DNA of 15,452 bases from an uncultured Collinsella sp. (GCA_902496275.1 CABVAC010000048.1:1-15452), one strand, 5' to 3'. Counted from the first letter of the stretch, positions 5,551-13,806 are shown. The notes: a model not told the origin generated them from the sequence alone. Numbers and translations are program-made.

Positions 5551-6999
5551 ATGGCAGAATCTCGTGCGGAGCGTAAGGCTCGTCGTGCTTTGATCGAGGC
5601 GGCTGAGGGGTCGGAGGAGAAAAAAACTTCTACGAAATCCAAGTCATCTCAGGATGCGAAGGGTAAGTCGGCCAAGGGCAAGGCTAAGGCCAAGCGCCCC
5701 AGTTCTCGTCGGAGCGAGGATAAGGCATCTCAGACTCGCTCCAAGCGCTCGCATAAAGATCCGGTTTCGTCTGCGCGTAAGGCTGTGGACCCCAAGTCTC
5801 CCTGTTCGATCATGAAAGCTTGCGGTGGGTGCACGGCGCTCAATCGTCCTTATAAGAAGCAGTTGGCGGCCAAGCAGGCTGCTATGGAGGAGCTGTTTGC
5901 TGAGCTCTGTGAGCGCGAGGGCATTAGCGTTGATCCCATTCGCGGTATGGGTGTTACCCTGGGCGACCCGGGCAAGTATCCTGCGCCGCGTGGTTTTCGT
6001 CATAAGGCTGCCACTCCGTTTGCTCCCGGCAAAGAGGGCGCTGTCCGCTGCGGCTTTTTTGAACGTGGGACGCACAGGATCGTTGCTGTTCTTGAATGCC
6101 CTGTCGAGGCGCCGGGCACTCGTCAGATTCTCAACGGCATCGCTCGCGAGGCCGAACGTCTGCATATTCCTGCCTTTAACGAAGACAAGCATCTGGGGCT
6201 GCTTCGCTATGCCGTCGTTCGCTGCGGCTGGCGCACCGACCAGATTATGGTCACCCTCGTGACCGCTCAGCGCGACCTGCCGCATGCGCAGGAGTTCTTT
6301 GAGGCCGTCGCGGCACTCGATCCGCATATCGTCACCGTTGCCCAAAATATCAATGGCCGTCCCGGTAACGCCATCTTGGGTGAGGAGACTCGTATCGTCT
6401 ATGGCACCGAATGCATGCGCGATCAGCTGCTCGGCTGCGAATTCGACATCTCCCCCACCGCATTCTACCAGACCAACCCACAGCAGACCGAACTGCTCTA
6501 TCAGCTCGCTATCGACGGCATGGATTTGCACCAGGGCGATGTGCTCATGGATGCCTATTGCGGCAGCGGCACCATCGGCCTGTGCGCAGCCAAAGCCGCC
6601 CAGAACAAGGGCATCGGCATTATGCTGCTTGGCGTGGAGCGCAACCTGGCGGGCATTGCCGACGCACGTCGCAATGCCGAGCTCAACGGCCTCACCCGCA
6701 GCGCCTGGTTTATGGCCGACGACGCCACCGATTACATCCTGGACGCTGCCGATAACAACGAGCGCGTTGACGTTCTCTCCATCGACCCGCCGCGCGCCGG
6801 CTCCACACCCGAGTTCCTCGAAGCCGCCTGCGCACTTAAGCCGCGCCGCATCACCTATATCAGCTGCAGCCCCGTGACCCAAGAGCGCGACCTGCACCAG
6901 CTCCTCGACGGAGGCTATCGCCTGCTCAAGATCACGCCCGTCGACATGTTCCCCCATACCGACCACACCGAAACCGTAGCGGTCCTCGAGCGCCGCTAA
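5551..6999 (+). CDS. Fe-S class 23S rRNA (uracil-5-)-methyltransferase, RlmD/RlmCD/TrmA family
   Basis: A SAM-dependent enzyme that makes 5-methyluridine in RNA, most likely 23S rRNA; the site cannot be told from sequence. Conserved parts: three clustered cysteines of the [4Fe-4S] site (Cys85, Cys91, Cys94 in CSIMKACGGC) plus Cys183 in LECP; the SPTAFYQTNPQQTELLY segment (301-317); SAM-binding DAYCGSGTIGL (334-344); IDPPRAG (411-417); the nucleophile Cys439 in ISCSP; and the general base Glu474 in HTETV. The first 80 or so residues are a Lys/Arg/Ser-rich, probably disordered tail. The N-terminal TRAM domain usual in RlmD is not recognisable. At 482 residues it is slightly long. The ATG at 5551 has only a weak GTGGGGT ribosome site. 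Codons in the first third often end in T, while those in the last third mostly end in C. Confidence 0.93.
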   Translation: MAESRAERKARRALIEAAEGSEEKKTSTKSKSSQDAKGKSAKGKAKAKRPSSRRSEDKASQTRSKRSHKDPVSSARKAVDPKSPCSIMKACGGCTALNRPYKKQLAAKQAAMEELFAELCEREGISVDPIRGMGVTLGDPGKYPAPRGFRHKAATPFAPGKEGAVRCGFFERGTHRIVAVLECPVEAPGTRQILNGIAREAERLHIPAFNEDKHLGLLRYAVVRCGWRTDQIMVTLVTAQRDLPHAQEFFEAVAALDPHIVTVAQNINGRPGNAILGEETRIVYGTECMRDQLLGCEFDISPTAFYQTNPQQTELLYQLAIDGMDLHQGDVLMDAYCGSGTIGLCAAKAAQNKGIGIMLLGVERNLAGIADARRNAELNGLTRSAWFMADDATDYILDAADNNERVDVLSIDPPRAGSTPEFLEAACALKPRRITYISCSPVTQERDLHQLLDGGYRLLKITPVDMFPHTDHTETVAVLERR

Positions 7000-7027
7000 T
7001 CCACCCCGGTAGATTTTCGAGACAAGA

Positions 7028-7057
7028 AAGGGGGCGGCCCGTCTGGACCGCCCCCTT
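7028..7057. terminator. Shared terminator between convergent genes
   Basis: A perfect 10-bp stem, AAGGGGGCGG (7028-7037) with CCGCCCCCTT (7048-7057), lies between the stops of the methyltransferase (6999) and the PHP hydrolase (7078). On the minus strand it is followed by TTTCTTG; on the plus strand only by TTCGCTTGG. It is therefore stronger for the PHP gene but is well placed to serve both. Confidence 0.75.
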
Positions 7058-7077
7058 CGCTTGGTTTATGAACTCCG

Positions 7078-7899
7078 CTACATCCCCTTGCGCAGGTCAC
7101 ATACGCCGGCTGCCGCCATCTCGCGCAGCAGCGTCTCGCGGTCGCGCGTCACGATCAAATCCAGCGGGAAGTGAATCTCGTCAAGCATCTTGCGCGCGTG
7201 ATCGAGTTTGCCAATGGCCATGCCAATGTGGGCATCGGTCGACACGCCAATACCCACGCCCAGCTCGGCGCAGCGCTCGGCGATCTTGCGGCATACGGCC
7301 CAATGCTCAGTGTCGACACCGTGTTCAAGACTATGGTTGTTGATCTCGATAATCTTGTGCTTGGCCTTGGCCGCCAGCAGCACCTCATCGATATCGAACG
7401 GCACGCCCGAGCGCCCCGCGTGGCCCAGCATGAATACCTTGGGGTGTTCCAAGGCATTGATATACATCTCGGTTGTCTGGGCGAGCGTCGCGCCTTCGGC
7501 AATCTGCGGATTATGCACGCTTGCCACCAAATAATCCAAATTGCGCGTCACCAAATCGAACAGCGAATGCTCACGACTATACGAATCGCCGGCGATATCG
7601 AGCGTGACAGGAGTATCCTCGCCAAACAGGCTTCCGTCCAGCGAAACGATATCAGCCTCGGCACCACGCAGCACCAGCACGCCGCTCCAAATGCGCGGCC
7701 AGATATCCTGGTTGATAAAGAACTGGTAACTGCGCAGGTCATTGGGGCAGGCTGTAACCATAGAGCTCAGATGGTCGGCAGATCCGAGCACCTGCAGACC
7801 ACGCTCTGCCGCCCAATAGATGTTCTCCTCGATGGTTGAGTACGCATGCGCAGAGAACATCGTATGAGTATGAATATCACAAGAAAGAAGGTAGGGCAT
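7078..7899 (-). CDS. PHP-domain metal-dependent hydrolase (YcdX-like phosphatase family)
   Basis: A 273-residue cytoplasmic protein with the polymerase and histidinol phosphatase (PHP) fold. Metal ligands typical of the family are visible: CDIHTHT (His10, His12), SADH (Asp42, His43), RGAEAD (Glu81), SVHNP (His129), GHAG (His160) and STDAH (Asp222, His224). This is a full trinuclear-type set, so it is probably an active phosphatase or phosphoesterase. The start is ATG at 7899, five bases after AAGGAGA. The frame extends upstream to 8043, but that part crosses a promoter and a hairpin and has no ribosome site. The natural substrate is unknown. The gene is monocistronic by position, with its own promoter at about 7937-7966. 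A histidinol phosphatase role is less likely, since no histidine genes are nearby. Confidence 0.88.
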   Translation of the reverse strand: MPYLLSCDIHTHTMFSAHAYSTIEENIYWAAERGLQVLGSADHLSSMVTACPNDLRSYQFFINQDIWPRIWSGVLVLRGAEADIVSLDGSLFGEDTPVTLDIAGDSYSREHSLFDLVTRNLDYLVASVHNPQIAEGATLAQTTEMYINALEHPKVFMLGHAGRSGVPFDIDEVLLAAKAKHKIIEINNHSLEHGVDTEHWAVCRKIAERCAELGVGIGVSTDAHIGMAIGKLDHARKMLDEIHFPLDLIVTRDRETLLREMAAAGVCDLRKGM

Positions 7900-7936
7900 C
7901 GGGTCTCCTTGTCCAGTATGGCCGTCGCGTATATTC

Positions 7937-7966
7937 ATTGTACGCATAGCTTTCGGCAGTCGTAAA
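7937..7966 (-). promoter_or_regulatory. Promoter of the PHP hydrolase gene
   Basis: On the minus strand TTTACG (7961-7966) and TACAAT (7937-7942) are separated by 18 bases. The -10 matches at five of six positions and the -35 at four of six. The predicted leader is about 30 bases to the ATG at 7899, and the site follows a hairpin that could end the upstream transcript. Confidence 0.5.
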
Positions 7967-7999
7967 ACTGCTTCATCCCAATCACACAACGGCATAGAC

Positions 8000-8030
8000 A
8001 ACGGGGTCTGGCTTAAAACCAAACCCCGTT
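8000..8030 (-). terminator. Hairpin after the aminotransferase gene, weak terminator candidate
   Basis: AACGGGG (8000-8006) pairs with CCCCGTT (8024-8030), with further inner pairing between TGG and CCA. It sits about 30 bases past the aminotransferase stop. Downstream on the minus strand is GTTGTCTATG, which is poor in T, so termination would be weak. Confidence 0.45.
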
Positions 8031-8058
8031 TCACGTAAAACATTGTAAGCAGAGCGCT

Positions 8059-9249
8059 TTACTTTCGACGATATTCGTCGGCCAGCTGCTTCCAGGCAGG
8101 CAGCGAGTTGACGATTGTCTCATAGCTCACGCAGTAGCCCAGGCGGAACCAGCCCGGCATGCCAAAGCTATCCGAAGGCACCGCGAGCAGCTCATACTTC
8201 TTCGCGCGCTCACAGAAGGCGTTCGCATCGGGCTCCAGTGCTTTCACCCACAGGTAGAACGCGCCATCCGGCTCAACATAGGTGTAGCCGTACTCCGCCA
8301 GCGCATCGGTAAGCGCGGTGCGGTTGCGCGCATAGGCCTCAACGTCACTCGGCTCATCGATGCAATCGATGATCACGCGCTGGAAGAGCGCCGGTGCACA
8401 CACGAAGCCCAGCGTACGGGCGGCACCGGCAACGGCGGGCATTAGACGAGCTGCCTGAGGATTCGTATTGGGAACCAGGATCCACCCGACGCGCTCGCCC
8501 GGTAGCGAAAGCGACTTGGAATACGAGTAGCACACGATGGTGTGCTCGTAGATCGAAGGCACCCAAGGCACCTCGGCACCGTACACGATCTCGCGGTACG
8601 GCTCATCCGAGATGAGCATAATCGGATTCTCGGGATCGCGCTTGGCGTTGACCTCGCGCAGAACATTGGCCAGTCGCGTCAGCGTGTCGCGTGTATATAC
8701 GGCACCGGTCGGATTGTTGGGCGAGTCGATGATGACGGCAGTCGTCTTATCGGTAATCGCCTTGAGCACGTTGTCCACGCTCAGCTGGAACGCATCTTCA
8801 TCGGCGAGCGCCTCAACACACGTACAGCCGGCCTTCTCAATCCAAACGCGATACTCCGGAAAGTATGGGGCGATAACAATAACCTCGTCGCCCGGGTTCG
8901 TAACGGCGTTGAGCGTGCAGGTGAGCGAAGCCGCGGCACCCACCGTCATAAAGACGTCTTTGCCCTCATAGTTCGTGCCAAAGCGACGGTTGAGCGAGTC
9001 GGCGACGGCCGCTCGACATTGCGGCAGACCCGGCGCAGGCGTGTATCCATGCAGCTGGTCGCTCGGCAGCTCCAATGCCTTCTTAATGGACTCAGCCACG
9101 GCGGCAGGTGCCGGAACGCTCGGGTTACCCAGCGAAAAATCGAATACGTTCTCCGCGCCGATCTGTGCCTTGCGCTCAAGGCCATAGCTAAAGATCTCAC
9201 GGATGATGGAGCTTTCCGCACCGCGAGCATACATAGTTTCGTTGATCAT
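8059..9249 (-). CDS. Pyridoxal-phosphate aminotransferase, class I/II (fold type I)
   Basis: A 396-residue cytoplasmic enzyme of the aspartate aminotransferase superfamily that transfers amino groups between an amino acid and a 2-oxo acid through PLP. Landmarks: the Asn of SPNNPTG (Asn179), Asp215 in ISDEPYREIVY that contacts the PLP nitrogen, the Schiff-base Lys245 in YSYSKSLSLPGERVG, and the substrate carboxylate Arg369 in WFRLGYC. The start is ATG at 9249, a few bases after AAAGGGGA. The frame stays open to 9348, but that extension runs into a palindromic repeat and is not real. The substrate could be aspartate, alanine, an aromatic amino acid or another one; sequence alone does not decide. 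A -10 box lies 25 bases upstream. Confidence 0.92.
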   Translation of the reverse strand: MINETMYARGAESSIIREIFSYGLERKAQIGAENVFDFSLGNPSVPAPAAVAESIKKALELPSDQLHGYTPAPGLPQCRAAVADSLNRRFGTNYEGKDVFMTVGAAASLTCTLNAVTNPGDEVIVIAPYFPEYRVWIEKAGCTCVEALADEDAFQLSVDNVLKAITDKTTAVIIDSPNNPTGAVYTRDTLTRLANVLREVNAKRDPENPIMLISDEPYREIVYGAEVPWVPSIYEHTIVCYSYSKSLSLPGERVGWILVPNTNPQAARLMPAVAGAARTLGFVCAPALFQRVIIDCIDEPSDVEAYARNRTALTDALAEYGYTYVEPDGAFYLWVKALEPDANAFCERAKKYELLAVPSDSFGMPGWFRLGYCVSYETIVNSLPAWKQLADEYRRK

Positions 9250-9273
9250 CTGTTCCCCTTTCGCATAGGCGCT

Positions 9274-9279
9274 ATTGTA
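9274..9279 (-). promoter_or_regulatory. Possible -10 box of the aminotransferase gene
   Basis: TACAAT on the minus strand, in the context GCGTACAAT, the same nine bases found at the PHP promoter. No convincing -35 box is present at 16-18 bases. The position, 24 bases before the ATG at 9249, would make a very short leader. Confidence 0.35.
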
Positions 9280-9307
9280 CGCTTTAGCTGAGCAAAGTGC
9301 CGCAGCA

Positions 9308-9371
9308 ATGTTGATTGGGGACAGACTTAAATGCGTGAAAACGCTCATTTAAGTCTGTCCCCAATCAACAT
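9308..9371. repeat. REP-like perfect palindrome with GGGGACAGACTTAA arms
   Basis: Two 26-nt arms, 9308-9333 and 9346-9371, are exact reverse complements. The arm contains TTGGGGACAGACTTAAATG. The 12-nt centre can instead fold as GCGT-GAAA-ACGC, a GNRA-type tetraloop hairpin. There is no T run, so it is not a terminator; a separate terminator for ftsH lies beside it. Arms of the form GGGGACAG in an intergenic palindrome resemble REP sequences mobilised by RAYT (REP-associated tyrosine transposase) enzymes of the IS200/IS605 kind. That link is from general knowledge; no such gene lies in this window. Confidence 0.8.
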
Positions 9372-9377
9372 ATCGCT

Positions 9378-9417
9378 CAAAAGAAAGAGCCTCCACAGGT
9401 TTCCCCGCGGAGGCTTT
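9378..9417 (-). terminator. Terminator of the tilS-hpt-ftsH cluster
   Basis: AGCCTCC (9388-9394) pairs with GGAGGCT (9409-9415) around a 14-base loop. On the minus strand the stem is followed by the T-rich CTTTCTTTTG. It lies 12 bases beyond the ftsH stop codon. Confidence 0.75.
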
Positions 9418-9428
9418 CGCTACAAGAA

Positions 9429-11567
9429 CTATTTGTCGGCGTCGGTGTTGCCGTCAGCGTTGGCAGCATTGCCATCTCCGGCATCATCGGATGCGGCTTC
9501 GGCATCCTCCTGCATGGCCGCCTGCGCAAAGGCCGCGGCATCAGCCGCCAACTCCTCCTCGCTCATGCGAAGCGAGCGCTTCTTGGTCGGCATGCCAGCC
9601 GCCTTGGCGTTGCGCTCCTCCTTGGCCGCCAGGATATCGCCCTCGCGCTCAAGGTAAGCGTCCCACTCGTTGTCGAGCAGGGCGTTCACGGCGTCACCCT
9701 CGACGGTCTCGCGCTCAAGCAGCACCTTGGCCATCAGATCGAGTTGATCGCGGCGGGCATCCAAAATCTCGACCGCACGACGATGGGCCTCACGCATAAT
9801 GCGCTGGACCTCGATGTCGATGCGACGCGCCGTCTCCTCGGAGTAATCCTGGTGATCGGCATAGTCGCGACCCAGGAACACCTGATGCTGCGCCTCGCCA
9901 AACACTTGCGTGCCCAGCTCCTCGCTCATGCCCAGACGTGTGACCATCTCGCGCGCCATCTTGGTCGCGCGCTCCAGGTCGTTGCTCGCGCCCGACGTGA
10001 TGTCGTCGCACATGAGCTCCTCGGCAACGCGACCGCCCAAGAACACGGCGAGCTCGTCGAGCATCTCGTTCTTGGTCTTGAGGAAGTGATCCTCCTGCGG
10101 AAGCTGCAGTGTGTAACCCAGGGCCTGACCGCGGCTGACGATCGAGATCTTATGAACCGGATCGGAATGCTCCAAGATGTGACCCACCAGGGCGTGGCCG
10201 CTCTCATGGTAGGCAATCGTGGTGCGCTCGGCTTCGGTCATCACGCGACCCTTGCGTTGCGGTCCGGCAATCACGCGCTCCATCGACTCCTCGACCTCGT
10301 CCATCGAGATCACAGAACGATGACGGCGAGCGGCCAGCAACGCAGACTCGTTGAGCAGGTTCGCCAAATCGGCACCAGTAAAGCCAACGGTCATCTGGGC
10401 GAGCTTCTCAAACTTAACGTCCTCGTCCATCGGCTTGTTCTCGGCATGCACGCGCAAGATCTGCTCGCGGCCCTTCACATCCGGACGGTCGACCGTAACC
10501 TGACGGTCAAAACGGCCGGGACGCAGCAATGCCGGATCCAGGATGTCAGGACGGTTGGTCGCAGCGATCAGGATGACCGACTCGCTTTCCTCAAAGCCGT
10601 CCATCTCGACCAGCAGCTGGTTGAGCGTCTGCTCGCGCTCGTCGTGACCGCCGCCCAAGCCAGCTCCGCGCTGACGTCCCACGGCATCGATCTCGTCAAT
10701 AAAGATGATTGACGGAGCCTGAGACTTGGCCTCCTTAAAAAGGTCGCGCACGCGGCTGGCGCCGACACCCACGAACATCTCGACAAAGTCGGAACCCGAG
10801 ATGCTAAAGAACGGCACGCCCGCCTCGCCGGCAACGGCCTTGGCCAGCAGGGTTTTACCGGTACCCGGAGGGCCAACCAGCAGCACGCCGCGCGGAATCT
10901 TGGCGCCCAGCTTGCGATAGCGGTCCGGATCGCTCAAAAAGTCGCGAATCTCCTCGAGCTCCTCGACTGCCTCGTCCACACCGGCAACATCCTCAAACTT
11001 GACCTTGGGGCGCGTTGCCTCGTTGGTCTTGGCGTTGGTCTTGCCAAACTGCATGTTCCTGTTGTTGGCGCCCATCATCTGGCGCATAAAGTAGAACATG
11101 ATGGCGATCAGGGCGATCGTCGGAAGCACGCTCATCGCCAAGTCGCCCCAAAAATCGGGGTCATTGGTGTTGACGATGTACTTGGTATCGGGGTGCTCCG
11201 CCATAAGCTCGGCAAGCGAATCGGAGCCGACATAGGTCGAGGAGAAGCTCTTGAGCTCGCTCGTGTCACCCTTGTCCTTTTTCGTCTTCCAGTAATGACC
11301 CGCCACGCTTCCGTCTTGAACCGTATAGGTCAAATCTTCGACGCGATCCTGCTTAATGGCGTTGACCATCTCGCTCGTCGCGAGCTTTACGGTATTGCTG
11401 GAATTGGCGAAGCCGGAGCCCATGTTAAAGAAGGCGTAGCCCAGAAGCGCGCAAGCCAAAATAAAATACAGCCAGCCCGTACGCGTGGGCTTCTTGCCTC
11501 CGGGCATCCCCGGGATCTTAGGCTCCCGGGGAGTCTGGGAATTGTTATCGTTACGGTCGTCGGGCAT
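9429..11567 (-). CDS. ftsH: ATP-dependent zinc metalloprotease FtsH
   Basis: A 712-residue membrane-anchored AAA+ protease that extracts and degrades membrane and short-lived cytoplasmic proteins as a hexamer. Order of parts: a short cytoplasmic N-terminus, TM1 (about 31-47), an external domain, TM2 (about 144-164), and the AAA module with Walker A GPPGTGKT (232-239), Walker B IIFIDEIDA (287-295) and the second region of homology ATNRPDILDPALLRPGRFDR (336-355). The protease site is HESGH (454-458), with Asp530 in SGASNDLERAT as the likely third zinc ligand. The tail is acidic and Ala-rich (…EEELAADAAAF to DADK). The start is ATG at 11567, one base after the hpt stop; its GGAGGT lies inside the last hpt codons, implying translational coupling. 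All catalytic residues are present. Confidence 0.98.
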   Translation of the reverse strand: MPDDRNDNNSQTPREPKIPGMPGGKKPTRTGWLYFILACALLGYAFFNMGSGFANSSNTVKLATSEMVNAIKQDRVEDLTYTVQDGSVAGHYWKTKKDKGDTSELKSFSSTYVGSDSLAELMAEHPDTKYIVNTNDPDFWGDLAMSVLPTIALIAIMFYFMRQMMGANNRNMQFGKTNAKTNEATRPKVKFEDVAGVDEAVEELEEIRDFLSDPDRYRKLGAKIPRGVLLVGPPGTGKTLLAKAVAGEAGVPFFSISGSDFVEMFVGVGASRVRDLFKEAKSQAPSIIFIDEIDAVGRQRGAGLGGGHDEREQTLNQLLVEMDGFEESESVILIAATNRPDILDPALLRPGRFDRQVTVDRPDVKGREQILRVHAENKPMDEDVKFEKLAQMTVGFTGADLANLLNESALLAARRHRSVISMDEVEESMERVIAGPQRKGRVMTEAERTTIAYHESGHALVGHILEHSDPVHKISIVSRGQALGYTLQLPQEDHFLKTKNEMLDELAVFLGGRVAEELMCDDITSGASNDLERATKMAREMVTRLGMSEELGTQVFGEAQHQVFLGRDYADHQDYSEETARRIDIEVQRIMREAHRRAVEILDARRDQLDLMAKVLLERETVEGDAVNALLDNEWDAYLEREGDILAAKEERNAKAAGMPTKKRSLRMSEEELAADAAAFAQAAMQEDAEAASDDAGDGNAANADGNTDADK

Positions 11568-11568
11568 C

Positions 11569-12117
11569 TTACGAATAAACCTCCGGTTTCAAAATGCCCA
11601 GATACGGAAGGTTACGATAGCGCTCGGCATAGTCGAGGCCGTAGCCCACCACAAAGGCATCGGGGCAATGGGTTCCAACATACTTGGGCGTGACGGCCGA
11701 GGTACGGTCCTCAACGTCCTTCCACAGGAAGGCGGCAACCTCCAGCGAGGCGGGCTTGCGGCTCTCGAGGTTCTTCATCAGATACTTGAGCGTCAGGCCC
11801 GAGTCCAGAATGTCCTCGACGATCAGCACGTCGCGACCGCGGATGTCGATATCCAGGTCCTTAATGATACGCACGATGCCCGAGGACTTCACACCGTCGC
11901 CATAGCTCGAAACAGCCATGAAATCGATGTTGGTCGGCAGCTCGATCTTGCGCATCAGGTCGCCCATAAAGACCACGGCGCCGCGCAGGACCGCAATCAG
12001 CACCAGATCCTTACCCGCATAGTCGCGAGTAATCTGCTCGCCTAGGCGAGAGACGATACCGTCGATATCCTCCTGCGTAAACAGAACCTTCTCGATATCC
12101 GGATGTTGAGAAGCCAT
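11569..12117 (-). CDS. hpt: Hypoxanthine phosphoribosyltransferase
   Basis: A 182-residue purine salvage enzyme that joins hypoxanthine (often guanine too) to PRPP to form IMP or GMP. The PRPP-binding loop VLIVEDILDSGLT (97-109) carries the Glu-Asp pair and Asp105. LVLIAVLRGAVVF (38-50) and the flexible-loop SSYGDG (70-75) follow the family pattern, and the purine-site segment FVVGYGLDYAERYRNLPYLG (155-174) is intact. The start is ATG at 12117, six bases after AAAGGG. The gene lies between tilS (147 bases upstream) and ftsH (one base downstream), as in many Gram-positive genomes. A TAGAAT at 12174-12179 may give hpt-ftsH their own promoter. Confidence 0.97.
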   Translation of the reverse strand: MASQHPDIEKVLFTQEDIDGIVSRLGEQITRDYAGKDLVLIAVLRGAVVFMGDLMRKIELPTNIDFMAVSSYGDGVKSSGIVRIIKDLDIDIRGRDVLIVEDILDSGLTLKYLMKNLESRKPASLEVAAFLWKDVEDRTSAVTPKYVGTHCPDAFVVGYGLDYAERYRNLPYLGILKPEVYS

Positions 12118-12173
12118 GACAACCCTTTCTTGTGCTTATCGCCCACGCACCGCCGCATGGACGCGAACTACAC

Positions 12174-12179
12174 ATTCTA
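12174..12179 (-). promoter_or_regulatory. Possible internal -10 box for hpt-ftsH
   Basis: TAGAAT on the minus strand lies 57 bases upstream of the hpt start, in the 147-base tilS-hpt gap. The -35 region (GGTAAA at 17 bases) is poor. The unusually wide gap in this cluster makes an internal promoter plausible. Confidence 0.3.
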
Positions 12180-12245
12180 GCAGCGCACGGGGTATATTTA
12201 CCAGCACGTGCGCCATCAGCGCGGGAATACCGTCAACGTCGCACA

Positions 12246-12270
12246 GAATAGCTGGCGCGAAGCGCTATTC
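12246..12270 (-). other. Hairpin spanning the tilS stop codon
   Basis: GAATAGC (12246-12252) pairs with GCTATTC (12264-12270), which overlaps the tilS stop codon. No T run follows on the minus strand. It may be a processing or stability element between tilS and hpt; function unproven. Confidence 0.4.
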
Positions 12271-13806
12271 CGCATCGACCACACGAAGCAGATATGCCAC
12301 GCGCGTTGCGGCCGTGCATTTAAAACGCTCGTCCGCGCGAACGCCCGCGACCCATACTACGGCACCTCCCGGAGCCGTTCTTACCACGGGTACGCCAGAG
12401 CGGTCTGAAACAGGAATGCGCGCCTCGTTCAACAGGTCTGACACTTTCTTGCTTCGGCCGTTCATCCCCAACGGGCACATCACGTCTCCCGGCACAGGGC
12501 TATCCACCCACAGGCGCGCCGATCGTGCCTCGGTGGGAATCTCCCCGCGCGAGCCGGCTAACATCCGCTCGCTATCGCGGTCGGCAAACCCCAGGGCCGC
12601 CGCATCCACCAAGGCCGCAAGCTTTCCGGCAGCAGCAAGCTCGCGGGCACGGTGCACGATATCGCACCCCGGCTCCACAGTCATCGGCTCCGCTGTCAGC
12701 ATATGCCCCGCCCCCAGCGGCAGACGACCGGGAACGGAGATCCAATCGGCCACTAAACCCTCGCGCGCCGCCGGGGCCTTGAACGCCAGCGTGCCAAACT
12801 CCACACGGGCATCAATTCCCGCAGGAAGCGTAACCGAGCCCGAGCCCGCAGCGACGCAGGCGAGCACGCGCTCCACGTGCCGCATCTCCGGTCGCGCGTC
12901 GGGATCGATGCGCTTAATCGCCAATCGCACGATACGCCGTGCAATCACAACCTCAGCGGCGGCAAGACGGCGCGCATCGAGCACCAGTGCGCCCGCCGCT
13001 TCCTTGCGCAGGCAGCTTCGAAACGCCTGTGCCGAAAGCTGGGAAAGAAAGGCGTCTTCGTCGCCCAGAATTTCGCAAGCGGCGCCAATCGTCTTACAGA
13101 CGCTCGCGTTGCGCTGTGCCACCACCGGCATCACCCGATGGCGTACATAGTTGCGCAGGTACGAAACGTCCTCGTTGCTTTCATCTTCCCGCCATGGCTG
13201 ACCGTGCACCTGCAGATAGCTCACGAGCTCATCGTGCGTGAGGTCGAGCAAGGGGCGAACCACAATGTTCCGACGGCGCGGAATGCTCGATAGACCCGCG
13301 GGACCCGACCCTTTAATGGCATTCATCAAAAATGTTTCCGCGCGGTCCGACGAAGTATGCGCGGTACAGATACGAGCCGCCGTCCGCGGTGCGCCCGATT
13401 CGGCACAAAGTTCGCGAACGTATCTCCGTGCCGCGGCATAGCGCACCTCGCGAGCCGCAGCCTCGATATTGCCCGATTCGTCATCAAAATAGGCATGCTC
13501 AACACACAGCGGCAAACCGTATTGTGCGCACAGATCACGTACAAAGGCCTCGTCGCCATCGGATGCCTCCCCGCGCAGATGATGGTTTACATGCAGCACG
13601 TGCAATCGCTCGCGCGCAATGGGAGCGACGCCGCGCCCGTCCTGGATATCCAGCTTTGATGTGCAAGCCATAAGGAGCAGCGCCGTCGAATCCGCACCGC
13701 CTGATACCATGAGCACTACGGGGGCAGCGGCCTGCCGCGTTGCCAGGGCGCTCTTATCCGTCCTCGGCGCGGCATGATGTCCATAGTGCTGAGATACCGT
13801 TGGCAT
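12265..13806 (-). CDS. tilS: tRNA(Ile)-lysidine synthase TilS
   Basis: Uses ATP and lysine to convert C34 of the CAU-anticodon tRNA-Ile to lysidine so that it reads AUA. The N-terminal PP-loop ATPase has SGGADS (35-40) and the conserved HVNHHLRG (72-79). A further family block reads TAHTSSDRAETFLMNAIKGS (148-167), where many homologues have HH.DDQAET; one acidic residue of the usual pair is Ser here. The C-terminal domain is complete, with RIPVSDRSGVPVV near the end. At 513 residues it is longer than the E. coli enzyme. The start is ATG at 13806 with AGGAGG six bases before it. It is the first gene of the tilS-hpt-ftsH cluster and is divergent from the MBL-fold gene, with 48 bases between them. 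Confidence 0.96.
   Translation of the reverse strand: MPTVSQHYGHHAAPRTDKSALATRQAAAPVVLMVSGGADSTALLLMACTSKLDIQDGRGVAPIARERLHVLHVNHHLRGEASDGDEAFVRDLCAQYGLPLCVEHAYFDDESGNIEAAAREVRYAAARRYVRELCAESGAPRTAARICTAHTSSDRAETFLMNAIKGSGPAGLSSIPRRRNIVVRPLLDLTHDELVSYLQVHGQPWREDESNEDVSYLRNYVRHRVMPVVAQRNASVCKTIGAACEILGDEDAFLSQLSAQAFRSCLRKEAAGALVLDARRLAAAEVVIARRIVRLAIKRIDPDARPEMRHVERVLACVAAGSGSVTLPAGIDARVEFGTLAFKAPAAREGLVADWISVPGRLPLGAGHMLTAEPMTVEPGCDIVHRARELAAAGKLAALVDAAALGFADRDSERMLAGSRGEIPTEARSARLWVDSPVPGDVMCPLGMNGRSKKVSDLLNEARIPVSDRSGVPVVRTAPGGAVVWVAGVRADERFKCTAATRVAYLLRVVDAE

Noticed and set aside
5644..6966. A 440-codon minus-strand open frame
   Set aside because: It is the shadow of the RNA methyltransferase gene, with no recognisable domain and composition typical of antisense GC-rich frames.
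7900..8043. N-terminal extension of the PHP hydrolase
   Set aside because: The 48 extra codons cover a promoter and a hairpin, while AAGGAGA marks the start at 7899.
9250..9348. N-terminal extension of the aminotransferase
   Set aside because: The extra 33 codons run into the REP-like palindrome, and a good ribosome site precedes the ATG at 9249.
9744..10712. A 322-codon plus-strand open frame
   Set aside because: It is antisense to the AAA and protease parts of ftsH and shows no homology signs of its own.
12116..13150. A 344-codon plus-strand open frame
   Set aside because: It is antisense to tilS; Arg/Ser/Thr/Ala-rich shadow with no motif.
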